IMG/VR virus record: IMGVR_UViG_3300006751_000101
Location: 1 to 26,990 of that record
Strand: one strand, 5' to 3'
Length of the DNA: 26,990 bases
Origin: a virus
Position numbers and translations under genes: made by a program. How positions within the stretch are numbered: position 1 is the stretch's first letter; every line of letters starts with the position of its first letter. Under the pieces are notes generated by a model that worked only from the letters and a program-made list of their open reading frames with translations, did not search any database and was not told the origin of the DNA. This document shows positions 1 to 6,290 of the stretch, piece after piece.

Positions 1-2
1 AT

Positions 3-92
3 CCCAAGGTTAAACAAAGTGTTTATCTTGAAAATGACTGGTTACACATTTATAAATGGTCGCCGGAAACTACGGAGTCGTGGTTAAAATGA
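3..92 (+). CDS. 3' end of an upstream protein (partial)
   Basis: Frame 3 is open from the window edge to a TGA at 90-92 and encodes the last 29 residues of a protein, with the composition of a real C-terminus (for example YLENDWLHIYKW). The stop overlaps the next gene's ATG in an ATGA arrangement, the coupling style used elsewhere in this window. Too little is present to name a family. Being upstream of and coupled to a glycosyltransferase-like gene suggests it belongs to the same cassette. Confidence 0.6.
   Translation, partial: PKVKQSVYLENDWLHIYKWSPETTESWLK
74..77 (+). promoter_or_regulatory. Shine-Dalgarno (GGAG) setting the start at 89
   Basis: GGAG lies 11 bases before the ATG at 89. 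Together with the ATGA overlap with the preceding stop, it favours 89 over the in-frame ATG at 56, which lies inside the upstream coding sequence and would add 11 unlikely residues. Confidence 0.5.
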
Positions 93-796
93 AGTATCTT
101 ATTAATTATGCAGATTTAGGATTTTACAACTCTAGAACAGCTAATTCTATATCAGGCATTCAGGCCGGTTTTGATGCAGTAATTCAGTATAAAAAAGAAG
201 ATATTGATTCTTTGTTCTATGAAAAAAATAAACATATTTTATCTCAAAGAAGAGGCGCGGGTTATTGGTTGTGGAAACCATACATTATTTATAAGACCCT
301 TAAGAGGGTCGATGAGGGAGACGTTGTATTTTATTCTGATGCTGGTTCAAGATTTATTAAGAAGATCGATTCCATTTTTGAGGCTATAGAGAATGAAGAA
401 TTTGGGGTTATTGCTTTTGAAATGGCAGGTAGTCATAAAGAAAATGAATATTGTAGAAAGTCGGTGGTAAAGAAAATTTTAGGGGAAGTTGAGTCGGTTT
501 ACAACACAGATCAAAGAATGGCTAGTTTCGTTGTTACGCGGAAGTGTGATTCTTCTTTAAAAAAAATAGAAACTTGGTTAAACCTCTGCCAAGAAACTGA
601 TATAATATTAGACAAGCCCTTAGAAGATCAAGAGTTTAAAGAGTTTAAAGACCACAGGCACGACCAAGCGATCTGGAGCTTGTTAACAAAGAAATTGAAT
701 ATTTTAACCCTACCAGATCCCACACAATGGGGCATCGCACATGGACAGACAAAAGAGAGTGATTTTTTTATTGAACATCACCGAAAAAAAATATAG
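89..796 (+). CDS. Glycosyltransferase-like protein (GT-A type candidate)
   Basis: The protein is 235 aa from the ATG at 89. Residues 56-66 contain G-x-GYWLWKP, followed by hydrophobic DVVFYSDAG (about 78-86), and an HDQ near 191-193 in HRHDQAIW. A W-KP helix, then a strand ending in an acidic D-x-G/D-x-D-like turn, then a distal HDQ is the layout of small GT-A-fold transferases found in capsule/LPS loci and in phage cassettes. The acidic turn would bind the metal and sugar nucleotide. The usual DxD appears here as SDAG. There is no signal peptide or membrane segment, so it is probably cytosolic. It is coupled to the upstream gene by ATGA and followed 12 bases later by a methyltransferase. Family assignment is by motif resemblance; donor and acceptor are unknown. 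Confidence 0.55.
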   Translation: MKYLINYADLGFYNSRTANSISGIQAGFDAVIQYKKEDIDSLFYEKNKHILSQRRGAGYWLWKPYIIYKTLKRVDEGDVVFYSDAGSRFIKKIDSIFEAIENEEFGVIAFEMAGSHKENEYCRKSVVKKILGEVESVYNTDQRMASFVVTRKCDSSLKKIETWLNLCQETDIILDKPLEDQEFKEFKDHRHDQAIWSLLTKKLNILTLPDPTQWGIAHGQTKESDFFIEHHRKKI

Positions 797-808
797 GAGT
801 ATTTGATA

Positions 809-1609
809 ATGAATCTACAAGATGTGATATTATTTAACAGATCTGCACTTAGCAAGATTGATAAGTTTGTAGATGATTCTGATTATAATGAAAGTCCAGA
901 CAATTACGGGCTTCCACACCATGTTAGACATCTAATTGATCTACCGGTGGGCCCACAACCAACATACGTTGATTTGTTGATGTTTTTGCAAACACACTTT
1001 GCCAAAGATGATATAAAATATGTAGAGATAGGGGTATCTGTTTTAAAAACGTTTTACCAAGTTTCAAATTTTTTGAAAAATTCTCATCTATATGCCTTTG
1101 ACATTAATAGGATTAATCCAACAATGGAAAAACGTTTTACGCGCACACATCCGACCGTTAACAACTTAAACCAGTATAAACTCGATTCGAACAATATATC
1201 CTATTTTCAAGGCGATGTATATAATCAGTCAGATTTTTCAAATTTTAAAGAACATGTTGGAGGCCCCGTCAATATTGTGTTTTCTGATGCGCATCATACT
1301 TCTTTAGGGCTGGCATCGGAATTTAATCAATATATTAGAGATTCTTTAGATGAGGAGTTTATTTTGTTTTATGATGATTTAGAGCGCCCATCAATGCAAG
1401 GGGTATTTGTCGACATTGCCGAGAACATTTCAAAGAGAAGGGCCGGTATTGAGGCTATGTTTTTAAAAGTGAATGGTTGGCTTGGTGAACATGAACATGC
1501 TCACACAACCGGAATTGTTTCTTCTTTGAATCTTGCAGGAATTTTTGCAGAAAATAATATTCAAATACCCATCGCCCGAATATCATTATCGGGTTTGGAG
1601 AAAAAATAA
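809..1609 (+). CDS. Class I SAM-dependent methyltransferase-like protein
   Basis: The protein is 266 aa. ATG 809 is preferred over the upstream in-frame TTG at 803 because AGGAG (795-799) stands 9 bases before it. It shows a Rossmann-type methyltransferase pattern: motif I VEIGVS at 72-77, an acidic end of strand 2 in YAFDI (95-99), GDV at 135-137, then FSDAHH (158-163) and FYDDLE (187-192) at later strand ends, where such enzymes hold acidic or metal-binding residues. This resembles small-molecule and sugar O-methyltransferases more than DNA methyltransferases, since I see no DPPY-type motif. Within a sugar cassette, methylation of a glycan is the natural guess. Motif I lacks the usual later glycines, so the cofactor site may be atypical. 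Confidence 0.6.
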   Translation: MNLQDVILFNRSALSKIDKFVDDSDYNESPDNYGLPHHVRHLIDLPVGPQPTYVDLLMFLQTHFAKDDIKYVEIGVSVLKTFYQVSNFLKNSHLYAFDINRINPTMEKRFTRTHPTVNNLNQYKLDSNNISYFQGDVYNQSDFSNFKEHVGGPVNIVFSDAHHTSLGLASEFNQYIRDSLDEEFILFYDDLERPSMQGVFVDIAENISKRRAGIEAMFLKVNGWLGEHEHAHTTGIVSSLNLAGIFAENNIQIPIARISLSGLEKK

Positions 1610-1636
1610 ATATATATGGAAAACAAGGAGTAATAA

Positions 1637-1885
1637 ATGGGTGTGATACAGAAAATACTTTCAGTTGCGGAAGTAGGTGAAAAACGAGGATTACAAATTG
1701 AATTTGAATTAAACGAAAATAATCACTCTTCTGTTCCAAAAGTAAATGGATTGGGGGGCATTATTCATATTCAAAATAATATTTGGAGAATTGAAATGTT
1801 TCTTCCTGAATTTATAGAGTTTGCCACATGTTGTGTTGAGGCAGGCCAAAAATTGAAAAAAAATAAGAATATAACAAATGAATAA
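1637..1885 (+). CDS. Small protein of unknown function, related to the N-terminus of the 2528-3484 protein
   Basis: The protein is 82 aa with a strong ribosome site (AGGAG at 1625-1629) before ATG 1637. I do not recognise a named family. Residues about 43-74 (IIHIQNN...RIE...E...ATCC...A...L) line up without gaps with residues about 29-60 of the protein starting at 2528 (GIHIHYNN...RLD...E...ATAC...A...L), with about 11 identities in 32 positions by eye. The pattern is two beta strands followed by an amphipathic helix. The gene overlaps the next one by 8 bases, so the two are probably translationally coupled. It may be a stand-alone regulatory or partner domain for the kinase-like protein; that is inference. 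Confidence 0.6.
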   Translation: MGVIQKILSVAEVGEKRGLQIEFELNENNHSSVPKVNGLGGIIHIQNNIWRIEMFLPEFIEFATCCVEAGQKLKKNKNITNE

Positions 1886-2507
1886 AATTCAACTAATAGA
1901 GCAGACATTTAGCGAAATAGATAAACAGTTCCAATTTATTACTTTAAGGAATTTTCATTTAATTCCTGCGCAGTCCTCTAAAAAAAATGATATAGACATA
2001 TTAATATCAAAAGCTGACTCTAAAAAACTAATGAAACTTATGTCGGACATGGATTACCAAGTATTTTATGATTGGAATACAGAATATCTTTATGGCGCCA
2101 ATAGTCATATTCATTGTGTAAATGATAAAATTGATGTACATTTTGATGTAGTCCCCGGACTTTATTATAGAAGTTTGCAACAAAGAAATTTATTTATAGG
2201 CGGATATGAAAAGCTAGAACAAAGTATGTGGGAAAACAAGAAATGTGTTGCTGAATGTTATCGATATATCCCCGCCACAGAAGATTTATTAACTCATCTT
2301 TGTTGTCATTCTATTTTTGATAAGATGGAAATAACGCAGACTTATAATGAAATGATAGAAAAATTATATGCCGACGCAGACAAGAAAAAACTAAAAGAAT
2401 TATTTTCTATAGCTTTTCATAAAGTGGCGGATCATCTAATATCTGTTGTGGAATCAGGGGATATATCACAATTAGTTAGGGAATATACTCAATACAGTGA
2501 TTATTAA
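1878..2507 (+). CDS. Nucleotidyltransferase-fold protein (NTP_transf_5-like)
   Basis: The protein is 209 aa. The N-terminal third reads as a minimal nucleotidyltransferase: ITLRN at 21-25, then NDIDILI at 37-43 supplying the paired acids D38 and D40, and IDVHFD at 85-90 supplying a third acid. An alpha-helical C-terminal part holds HLCCHSIFDK and charged helices. This order matches the uncharacterised NTP_transf_5/MNT-like families that move an NMP group onto a protein or small molecule. The gene starts 8 bases before the previous stop and has no clear Shine-Dalgarno, so coupling is likely. Neighbours suggest substrate activation in glycan synthesis. A minimal nucleotidyltransferase next to a kinase-like gene could also be a defence or toxin module, which I consider less likely here. 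Confidence 0.55.
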   Translation: MNKIQLIEQTFSEIDKQFQFITLRNFHLIPAQSSKKNDIDILISKADSKKLMKLMSDMDYQVFYDWNTEYLYGANSHIHCVNDKIDVHFDVVPGLYYRSLQQRNLFIGGYEKLEQSMWENKKCVAECYRYIPATEDLLTHLCCHSIFDKMEITQTYNEMIEKLYADADKKKLKELFSIAFHKVADHLISVVESGDISQLVREYTQYSDY

Positions 2508-2527
2508 AAAGTAAAAAAGGAGAAAAA

Positions 2528-3484
2528 ATGAGTACCAATACGGGTGTAATTCTTTTGGCGTCGAGGTCTAAAGGAGATTATAGGCTTGATATAGAAGATA
2601 ATATTGGAGAGGGGATTCATATCCATTATAATAATATTAGGCTTGATTACAGCACTAAAGAGTTGTTAAGCCTTGCAACTGCATGTCAGAAAGCTTTAGA
2701 AGAGTTAGGTTTCAATCAGGTGACAAATAAAAAACAAAAACTTTCAGTCTTTATTTCTGGTCAAGGCTATGTTGAAAAAGAATTTGTGGTAGAAAAATCA
2801 CGAACTATATGGTCCCCTGGTCCATCATTATCAAAAAGAACTTATGAAATTTGGAAGGATTTGGACAATAATAAATATTGGGCTTTGATAAATCAACAAA
2901 TAGACGCCAGAGTTACTGATAATAAAGAAGTCAATGAGGCTATATTAGAATATTCACAACAAAACAATTGGGTTGTAGAAACCTATAGGCTAGCATCAGA
3001 TTATACTTTAACAAAATATTATGATGGATATTATCCTGTTGTTATTAACGAGCCAAGTACTTGGTTTTATGACGCCAAAGAGTATCAAGAGCGCGTTATT
3101 TCACATTATTATACATTTGGCAATCCATATAGAGCTGTGCATTGTAATGACAATGGCGCAGATAAAGAGTTACCGAAATCAGAACATGCACTAGAAAATA
3201 GGACAAAGTTTTATAATGAGGCAGTTGAACAACACCAGCAATTTTCTGATGCGACAGGTTGCTTCTTTGGAGATATACAACCAAATAATTTTTTAGCTAA
3301 TCATGATTTTAGTGACATTAAAATTATTGATGCTTGCTCAATTGAAGTCGGACACATTAAAGATTTTGTATGTCGCGGTGGAGAAGGAAAATGGCCCCTA
3401 CCAGAAAGTCGGTTCGTTGGGCCTAAATCGGACGATCATCTTTATAGAAACAAATATCACGCGCCTCTGCCCAGGCCACGATAA
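2528..3484 (+). CDS. Two-part protein: small N-terminal domain plus kinase-like (APH-type) phosphotransferase
   Basis: The protein is 318 aa with an AAGGAG-type site just upstream. Residues about 1-62 form the small domain also encoded alone at 1637-1885. Residues about 72-280 look like a protein-kinase/aminoglycoside-phosphotransferase fold: a catalytic loop FFGDIQPNNFL at 246-256 (D249 as base, N254 as metal ligand, compare HGDxxxxN) and IIDA at 266-269, with D268 in the place of the DFG/IDxE aspartate. Upstream segments around 80-170 would form the small lobe. Such folds phosphorylate sugars, lipids or antibiotics (APH, WaaP and KdkA types) as well as proteins. In this locus a sugar or lipid-A-type acceptor is plausible. 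The H before GD is F here, which is unusual. Substrate is unknown. Confidence 0.55.
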   Translation: MSTNTGVILLASRSKGDYRLDIEDNIGEGIHIHYNNIRLDYSTKELLSLATACQKALEELGFNQVTNKKQKLSVFISGQGYVEKEFVVEKSRTIWSPGPSLSKRTYEIWKDLDNNKYWALINQQIDARVTDNKEVNEAILEYSQQNNWVVETYRLASDYTLTKYYDGYYPVVINEPSTWFYDAKEYQERVISHYYTFGNPYRAVHCNDNGADKELPKSEHALENRTKFYNEAVEQHQQFSDATGCFFGDIQPNNFLANHDFSDIKIIDACSIEVGHIKDFVCRGGEGKWPLPESRFVGPKSDDHLYRNKYHAPLPRPR

Positions 3485-3501
3485 AAATACGGTGATATAA
3501 A

Positions 3502-4173
3502 ATGAAAGAATTATGTATACATCATCATTTAGGTTTAGGTGATCATTTTGTTTGTAATGGTTTGGTACATGAAATTTCTAAAAAATATTCTAAAATTCAT
3601 CTTCCGGCAAAAAAACACAATTTTGATACTGTAGATTGCTTATATAAAGATTGGGACAATATTTTTGTTTTCGAGGTGACTGATGAATATAAAGATGTGG
3701 CAGCGCATTGCTTAAAAAACAACATACCAGTTTTAAAAGTTGGTTTTGATTATTTAAATATTTGTGCTGATTTTGGGAATGTTTGTTTTTATAAGCAACT
3801 AGGACTTGACTTTTCAATAAGATATACAAATTTTAAATTACCCAATGAAATTGCAAACGCAGATATTCTTTATGATAAATTAGCACCACCTACAGAAGAA
3901 TATTGCCTAGTACATCAGCAGTCCAGTGTAGAAAATTTTCAGATAAATATTCAATCTGATTTGCCCATTATAGAAATAAAACCCGGATTCACGAACAATT
4001 TGCTTGATTATGTAAAAATTATTAAAAACGCAACTGAAATACACTGTATTGATAGTAGTGTGATTAATTTAGTTGATGGGATGGCGCTTGAAACTGATAA
4101 ATTATTTTTCCACGAAATTAAGACTTGTCCATGGAAAATATCGGACAAGTGGAATAAAATAAAGTATCGATAA
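3502..4173 (+). CDS. GT9/heptosyltransferase-like protein, short form
   Basis: The protein is 223 aa, well short of the roughly 320-350 aa of full heptosyltransferases. The N-terminus has CIHHHLGLGDHFVCNGLV (residues 5-22), which resembles the Gly-Asp loop that opens GT-B/GT9 enzymes. The C-terminal part has KNATEIHCIDSSVINLVD, which resembles the GT9 donor-site stretch (D-T/S-G-x-x-H-L). A GGTGAT site (3491-3496) precedes ATG 3502. It would transfer a sugar from a nucleotide donor in the cytosol. The middle is compressed, so either the acceptor domain is reduced or the protein is a related non-catalytic fold. It lies 17 bases downstream of the kinase-like gene in the same run. Confidence 0.5.
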   Translation: MKELCIHHHLGLGDHFVCNGLVHEISKKYSKIHLPAKKHNFDTVDCLYKDWDNIFVFEVTDEYKDVAAHCLKNNIPVLKVGFDYLNICADFGNVCFYKQLGLDFSIRYTNFKLPNEIANADILYDKLAPPTEEYCLVHQQSSVENFQINIQSDLPIIEIKPGFTNNLLDYVKIIKNATEIHCIDSSVINLVDGMALETDKLFFHEIKTCPWKISDKWNKIKYR

Positions 4174-4199
4174 TCATAAGATTATAAAAGGAGATAAAT

Positions 4200-4574
4200 A
4201 TGAAGATGCCCATATCAGAAATAATTGATAGATATACGATAACACTATTAAAGTCAGAAAGAACCACTGAAGATGTAGGTGAGGAACTGAGTTGTTATAA
4301 AGCAGAAATTGCCACATATGAGGAAGAGAGAGATGTTTCTTTATATGTGCAAAAAATGTATGAAATAAATGGCAAAATTTGGGACACTGAGGGAGAAATT
4401 CGTAAAGGAACAGAACTACCATTAGAAACTGTCGGACGGCTAGCACTAAAGGTTAGAGACTTAAACAGAGCAAGAAACGGCATTAAAGCAGAAATTGTTA
4501 ATGAATTCTGTGAAGGTTTTAAAGAATTGAAAATAAACTATACTAAAGTGGACTATGGTCGTACAAATAATTAA
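4200..4574 (+). CDS. DUF6165-like helical protein of unknown function
   Basis: The protein is 124 aa, with a textbook AAGGAG (4188-4193) 6 bases before ATG 4200. The N-terminus PISEIIDRYTITLLKSER resembles the start of DUF6165-type proteins (S-x-x-E-L-x-D-K-I-T-I-L-x-I-K-x-E-R), which occur in LPS/glycan loci. The rest is mostly charged helix (YEINGKIWDTEGEIRKG, VRDLNRARNGIKAEI) with coiled-coil character and no membrane segment. No enzyme motif is visible. It is the last gene before a 95-base gap and hairpin. A partner or scaffold role in sugar transfer is a guess from context. Confidence 0.45.
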   Translation: MKMPISEIIDRYTITLLKSERTTEDVGEELSCYKAEIATYEEERDVSLYVQKMYEINGKIWDTEGEIRKGTELPLETVGRLALKVRDLNRARNGIKAEIVNEFCEGFKELKINYTKVDYGRTNN

Positions 4575-4600
4575 TATTAGTTTTGAAAAATTAACATTAA
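4571..4600 (+). terminator. AT-only hairpin at the end of the first gene run (possible weak terminator or RNA-processing signal)
   Basis: The two 15-base halves are complementary at 12 positions, with one G-U pair, one A-C mismatch near the base and a tight loop. The left arm includes the stop codon of the preceding gene. The stem has no G-C pair and no T-run follows, so it is not a canonical intrinsic terminator. It sits in the only gap of more than 30 bases with no gene in the window. Beyond it, 4601-4669 holds nothing I can name except the ribosome site for the epimerase. Confidence 0.35.
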
Positions 4601-4653
4601 GTTATTGGACGGATAAAATTTTAAAATGCGCAGAATAGTGCGATAAATCAAAC

Positions 4654-4660
4654 GAAGGAG
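4654..4660 (+). promoter_or_regulatory. Strong Shine-Dalgarno fixing a GTG start
   Basis: GAAGGAG lies 9 bases before GTG 4670. No ATG start is available near the N-terminal MKCLVTGHKGYIG nucleotide-binding motif, so GTG is the true start. Confidence 0.7.
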
Positions 4661-4669
4661 TGACAGGCA

Positions 4670-5494
4670 GTGAAGTGTTTAGTAACCGGTCATAAAGGGT
4701 ATATTGGAAACAAAATGTATAAAAGGTTGTTAGAATTAGGTCATAATATACGCGGCATTGACTTAAAAGAAGGCGAAAATATTATATCTTGTCTTCCTGA
4801 CGAACACTTTGATTATGTTTTTCATTTTGCAGCTTTGCCAAGAGTGGAATATTCGGTTGAAAATCCAAGTTATACAATGAAACAAAATGTTTTATCAACG
4901 TCTATTCTTCTTGAGTGGGCAAAAAAACATAATGTAAAGAGAGTAATATTTTCATCTTCTTCTGCGACCATAGGAGATGGTTTTGGCCCAAAATCGCCAT
5001 ATGGTCTTCAAAAACTAATATCAGAGATGGAATGTAAATTATATTCACAATTGTATAAACTAGATACAGTTTCCTTGAGATATTTTAATGTTTTTTCGGA
5101 AGATCAAGAATATGGCGGCGCGTATTCAACTGTTATCTGTGCTTGGATAGAGATGTTAAAAAAAGATCAAAGAATAACAATAGAAGGAGATGGCACCCAA
5201 ACGAGAGATTTTGTGCATGTCAACGACATAATTGATGTAAATTTATTTTGTATGGATTATGAAGAAAGCTTTAATGGAATAAATTATGAAGTAGGGACTG
5301 GAGTTTCTATTTCTATTAATGTGATTAAAGACATTGTTAACAAATACCACACTGTTGATTGGGCAGTTAAGCCGGCAAGAAAAGGAGACGTTAAACGCAC
5401 ATTGGCCGATATAAGTAAATTAAAAAATATTGGATGGTGTGCTAAAATAGACCCTATCACAGAAATAATTAATTGTTTTAAAACAAAGGAGTAA
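4670..5494 (+). CDS. NAD-dependent sugar epimerase/dehydratase (extended SDR, UDP-hexose 4-epimerase type)
   Basis: The protein is 274 aa from GTG. Residues 5-13 give the Rossmann dinucleotide motif TGHKGYIG (GxxGxxG), with D31 after strand 2 for NAD ribose. HFAALPRVEYS (52-62), the catalytic serine region FSSSSAT (94-100), YGLQK (111-115: the Y-x-x-x-K pair) and GDGTQTRDFVHVNDI (173-187) are the standard extended-SDR landmarks. It would interconvert or dehydrate a nucleotide sugar in the cytosol. UDP-GlcNAc/Glc 4-epimerase is the closest type. It is somewhat shorter than the usual 310-340 aa, with the C-terminal substrate domain compressed. It supplies the logical donor-making step for the glycosyltransferases upstream. 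Enzyme class is confident; exact sugar is not. Confidence 0.85.
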   Translation: MKCLVTGHKGYIGNKMYKRLLELGHNIRGIDLKEGENIISCLPDEHFDYVFHFAALPRVEYSVENPSYTMKQNVLSTSILLEWAKKHNVKRVIFSSSSATIGDGFGPKSPYGLQKLISEMECKLYSQLYKLDTVSLRYFNVFSEDQEYGGAYSTVICAWIEMLKKDQRITIEGDGTQTRDFVHVNDIIDVNLFCMDYEESFNGINYEVGTGVSISINVIKDIVNKYHTVDWAVKPARKGDVKRTLADISKLKNIGWCAKIDPITEIINCFKTKE

Positions 5495-5497
5495 GAC

Positions 5498-5746
5498 ATG
5501 ACAGAAAGAATTCAAGAAGTTGATTACACAAACCTATCTAAGCAAGCAGTAGGAGCGCTCATGATGGCTCTTCAAAAATCTTTACTAGAGCAAAGCGACA
5601 TTGTCCCAGTGTTGGAGGGCTTTAAAATGGTCGAATCATCAGAAGGCCTAGTAGTGCTAAATCCGCCACTGGTAAAGTTTAACGAAGAAACTCAAATGAA
5701 TTTTGACTTTGACGGCGCCTCTGATGCAACAGACGCAACAGAATAA
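5498..5746 (+). CDS. Small phage protein of unknown function
   Basis: The protein is 82 aa, with AAAGGAG (5485-5491) before ATG 5498. The N-terminal half is helical (LSKQAVGALMMALQKSLLEQ, about 13-32), the middle has VLEGFKMVESSEGLVVLNPP, and the tail is acidic and alanine/threonine-rich. I recognise no domain. Its stop overlaps the next ATG (TAATG), so it is co-translated with the zinc-ribbon gene. It marks the change from the sugar cassette to the transcription/assembly genes. Confidence 0.6.
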   Translation: MTERIQEVDYTNLSKQAVGALMMALQKSLLEQSDIVPVLEGFKMVESSEGLVVLNPPLVKFNEETQMNFDFDGASDATDATE

Positions 5747-5994
5747 TGCCAATATACGTTTACGAATGTAATAATTGCCTAGGTGAATGGAAGATAAGTC
5801 ACTCTATGACTGAAACCGAAGAAGAATGCACTTGGTGTCAGTCAAGAAACATTTATAGAAAACCATCCAGTTTTGTTAATTTATCTAAAAAAACAGAAGC
5901 TAAACGAAAAGTTGGCGATTTAACAGGCGAATTTATAGAAAACTCAAGGCATGATTTACAAAAACAGAAAGAGGAACTAAATAAACAAAGATGA
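5746..5994 (+). CDS. FmdB-type zinc-ribbon protein
   Basis: The protein is 82 aa. Residues 1-31 are MPIYVYEC..C followed by C..C: C8, C11, C28 and C31 form a four-cysteine zinc knuckle typical of the FmdB/CxxC regulatory family (consensus start MPxYxYxCxxC). A basic helical tail ending in QKQKEELNKQR follows. FmdB proteins are small putative transcription-linked factors, and the closeness to a late sigma factor (6262) fits such a role, though no target is known. It overlaps genes on both sides by 1 and 4 bases. Confidence 0.8.
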   Translation: MPIYVYECNNCLGEWKISHSMTETEEECTWCQSRNIYRKPSSFVNLSKKTEAKRKVGDLTGEFIENSRHDLQKQKEELNKQR

Positions 5995-6290
5995 CGAATA
6001 TATTGTTTGCCTTTTCTATTATTATTAATATATTTTTAATTTGGTATATTGTACAACTTTTGCGCCGCTTTTTGGCCTTTCAAAGTGATTTGGATGAGTT
6101 TGTCTTAAAGCTAGAAGAATACGAAGGACACATAGAAATAGTCCATAATCTGGAAAGATTTTATGGTGATGAGACATTGTCTAATCTTCTTCGGCACTCA
6201 AAAGATGTAGCTCAAGAATGCAAGCAATTTCAAAACGTCATACTAAATCAAGAGGAAGAATATGGCGAGGAAGAAGAGCAAGAGCACTAA
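5991..6290 (+). CDS. Single-pass membrane protein of unknown function
   Basis: The protein is 99 aa. Residues about 4-24 are one strongly hydrophobic segment (ILFAFSIIINIFLIWYIVQL) followed by RR, so an N-out, C-in signal-anchor orientation is likely by the positive-inside rule. The rest is a charged helical cytoplasmic domain with FYGDETLSNLLRHSKDV and an acidic tail (EEEYGEEEEQEH). It starts by an ATGA overlap with the zinc-ribbon gene, and its last 29 bases overlap the sigma factor start, so all three are translated together. No named family recognised. Confidence 0.65.
   Translation: MTNILFAFSIIINIFLIWYIVQLLRRFLAFQSDLDEFVLKLEEYEGHIEIVHNLERFYGDETLSNLLRHSKDVAQECKQFQNVILNQEEEYGEEEEQEH

Noticed and set aside
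3303-3500. 65-aa reading frame overlapping the end of the kinase-like gene
   Set aside because: It lies within a well-supported gene in another frame and has no domain-like sequence. The same applies to all minus-strand frames in the window, which are shadows of the + strand genes.
4583-4640. Sigma70-type promoter before the epimerase
   Set aside because: TTGAAA and TTGGAC are present, but no -10-like hexamer stands at 16-18 bases from either; the best options are at 20-25 bases.
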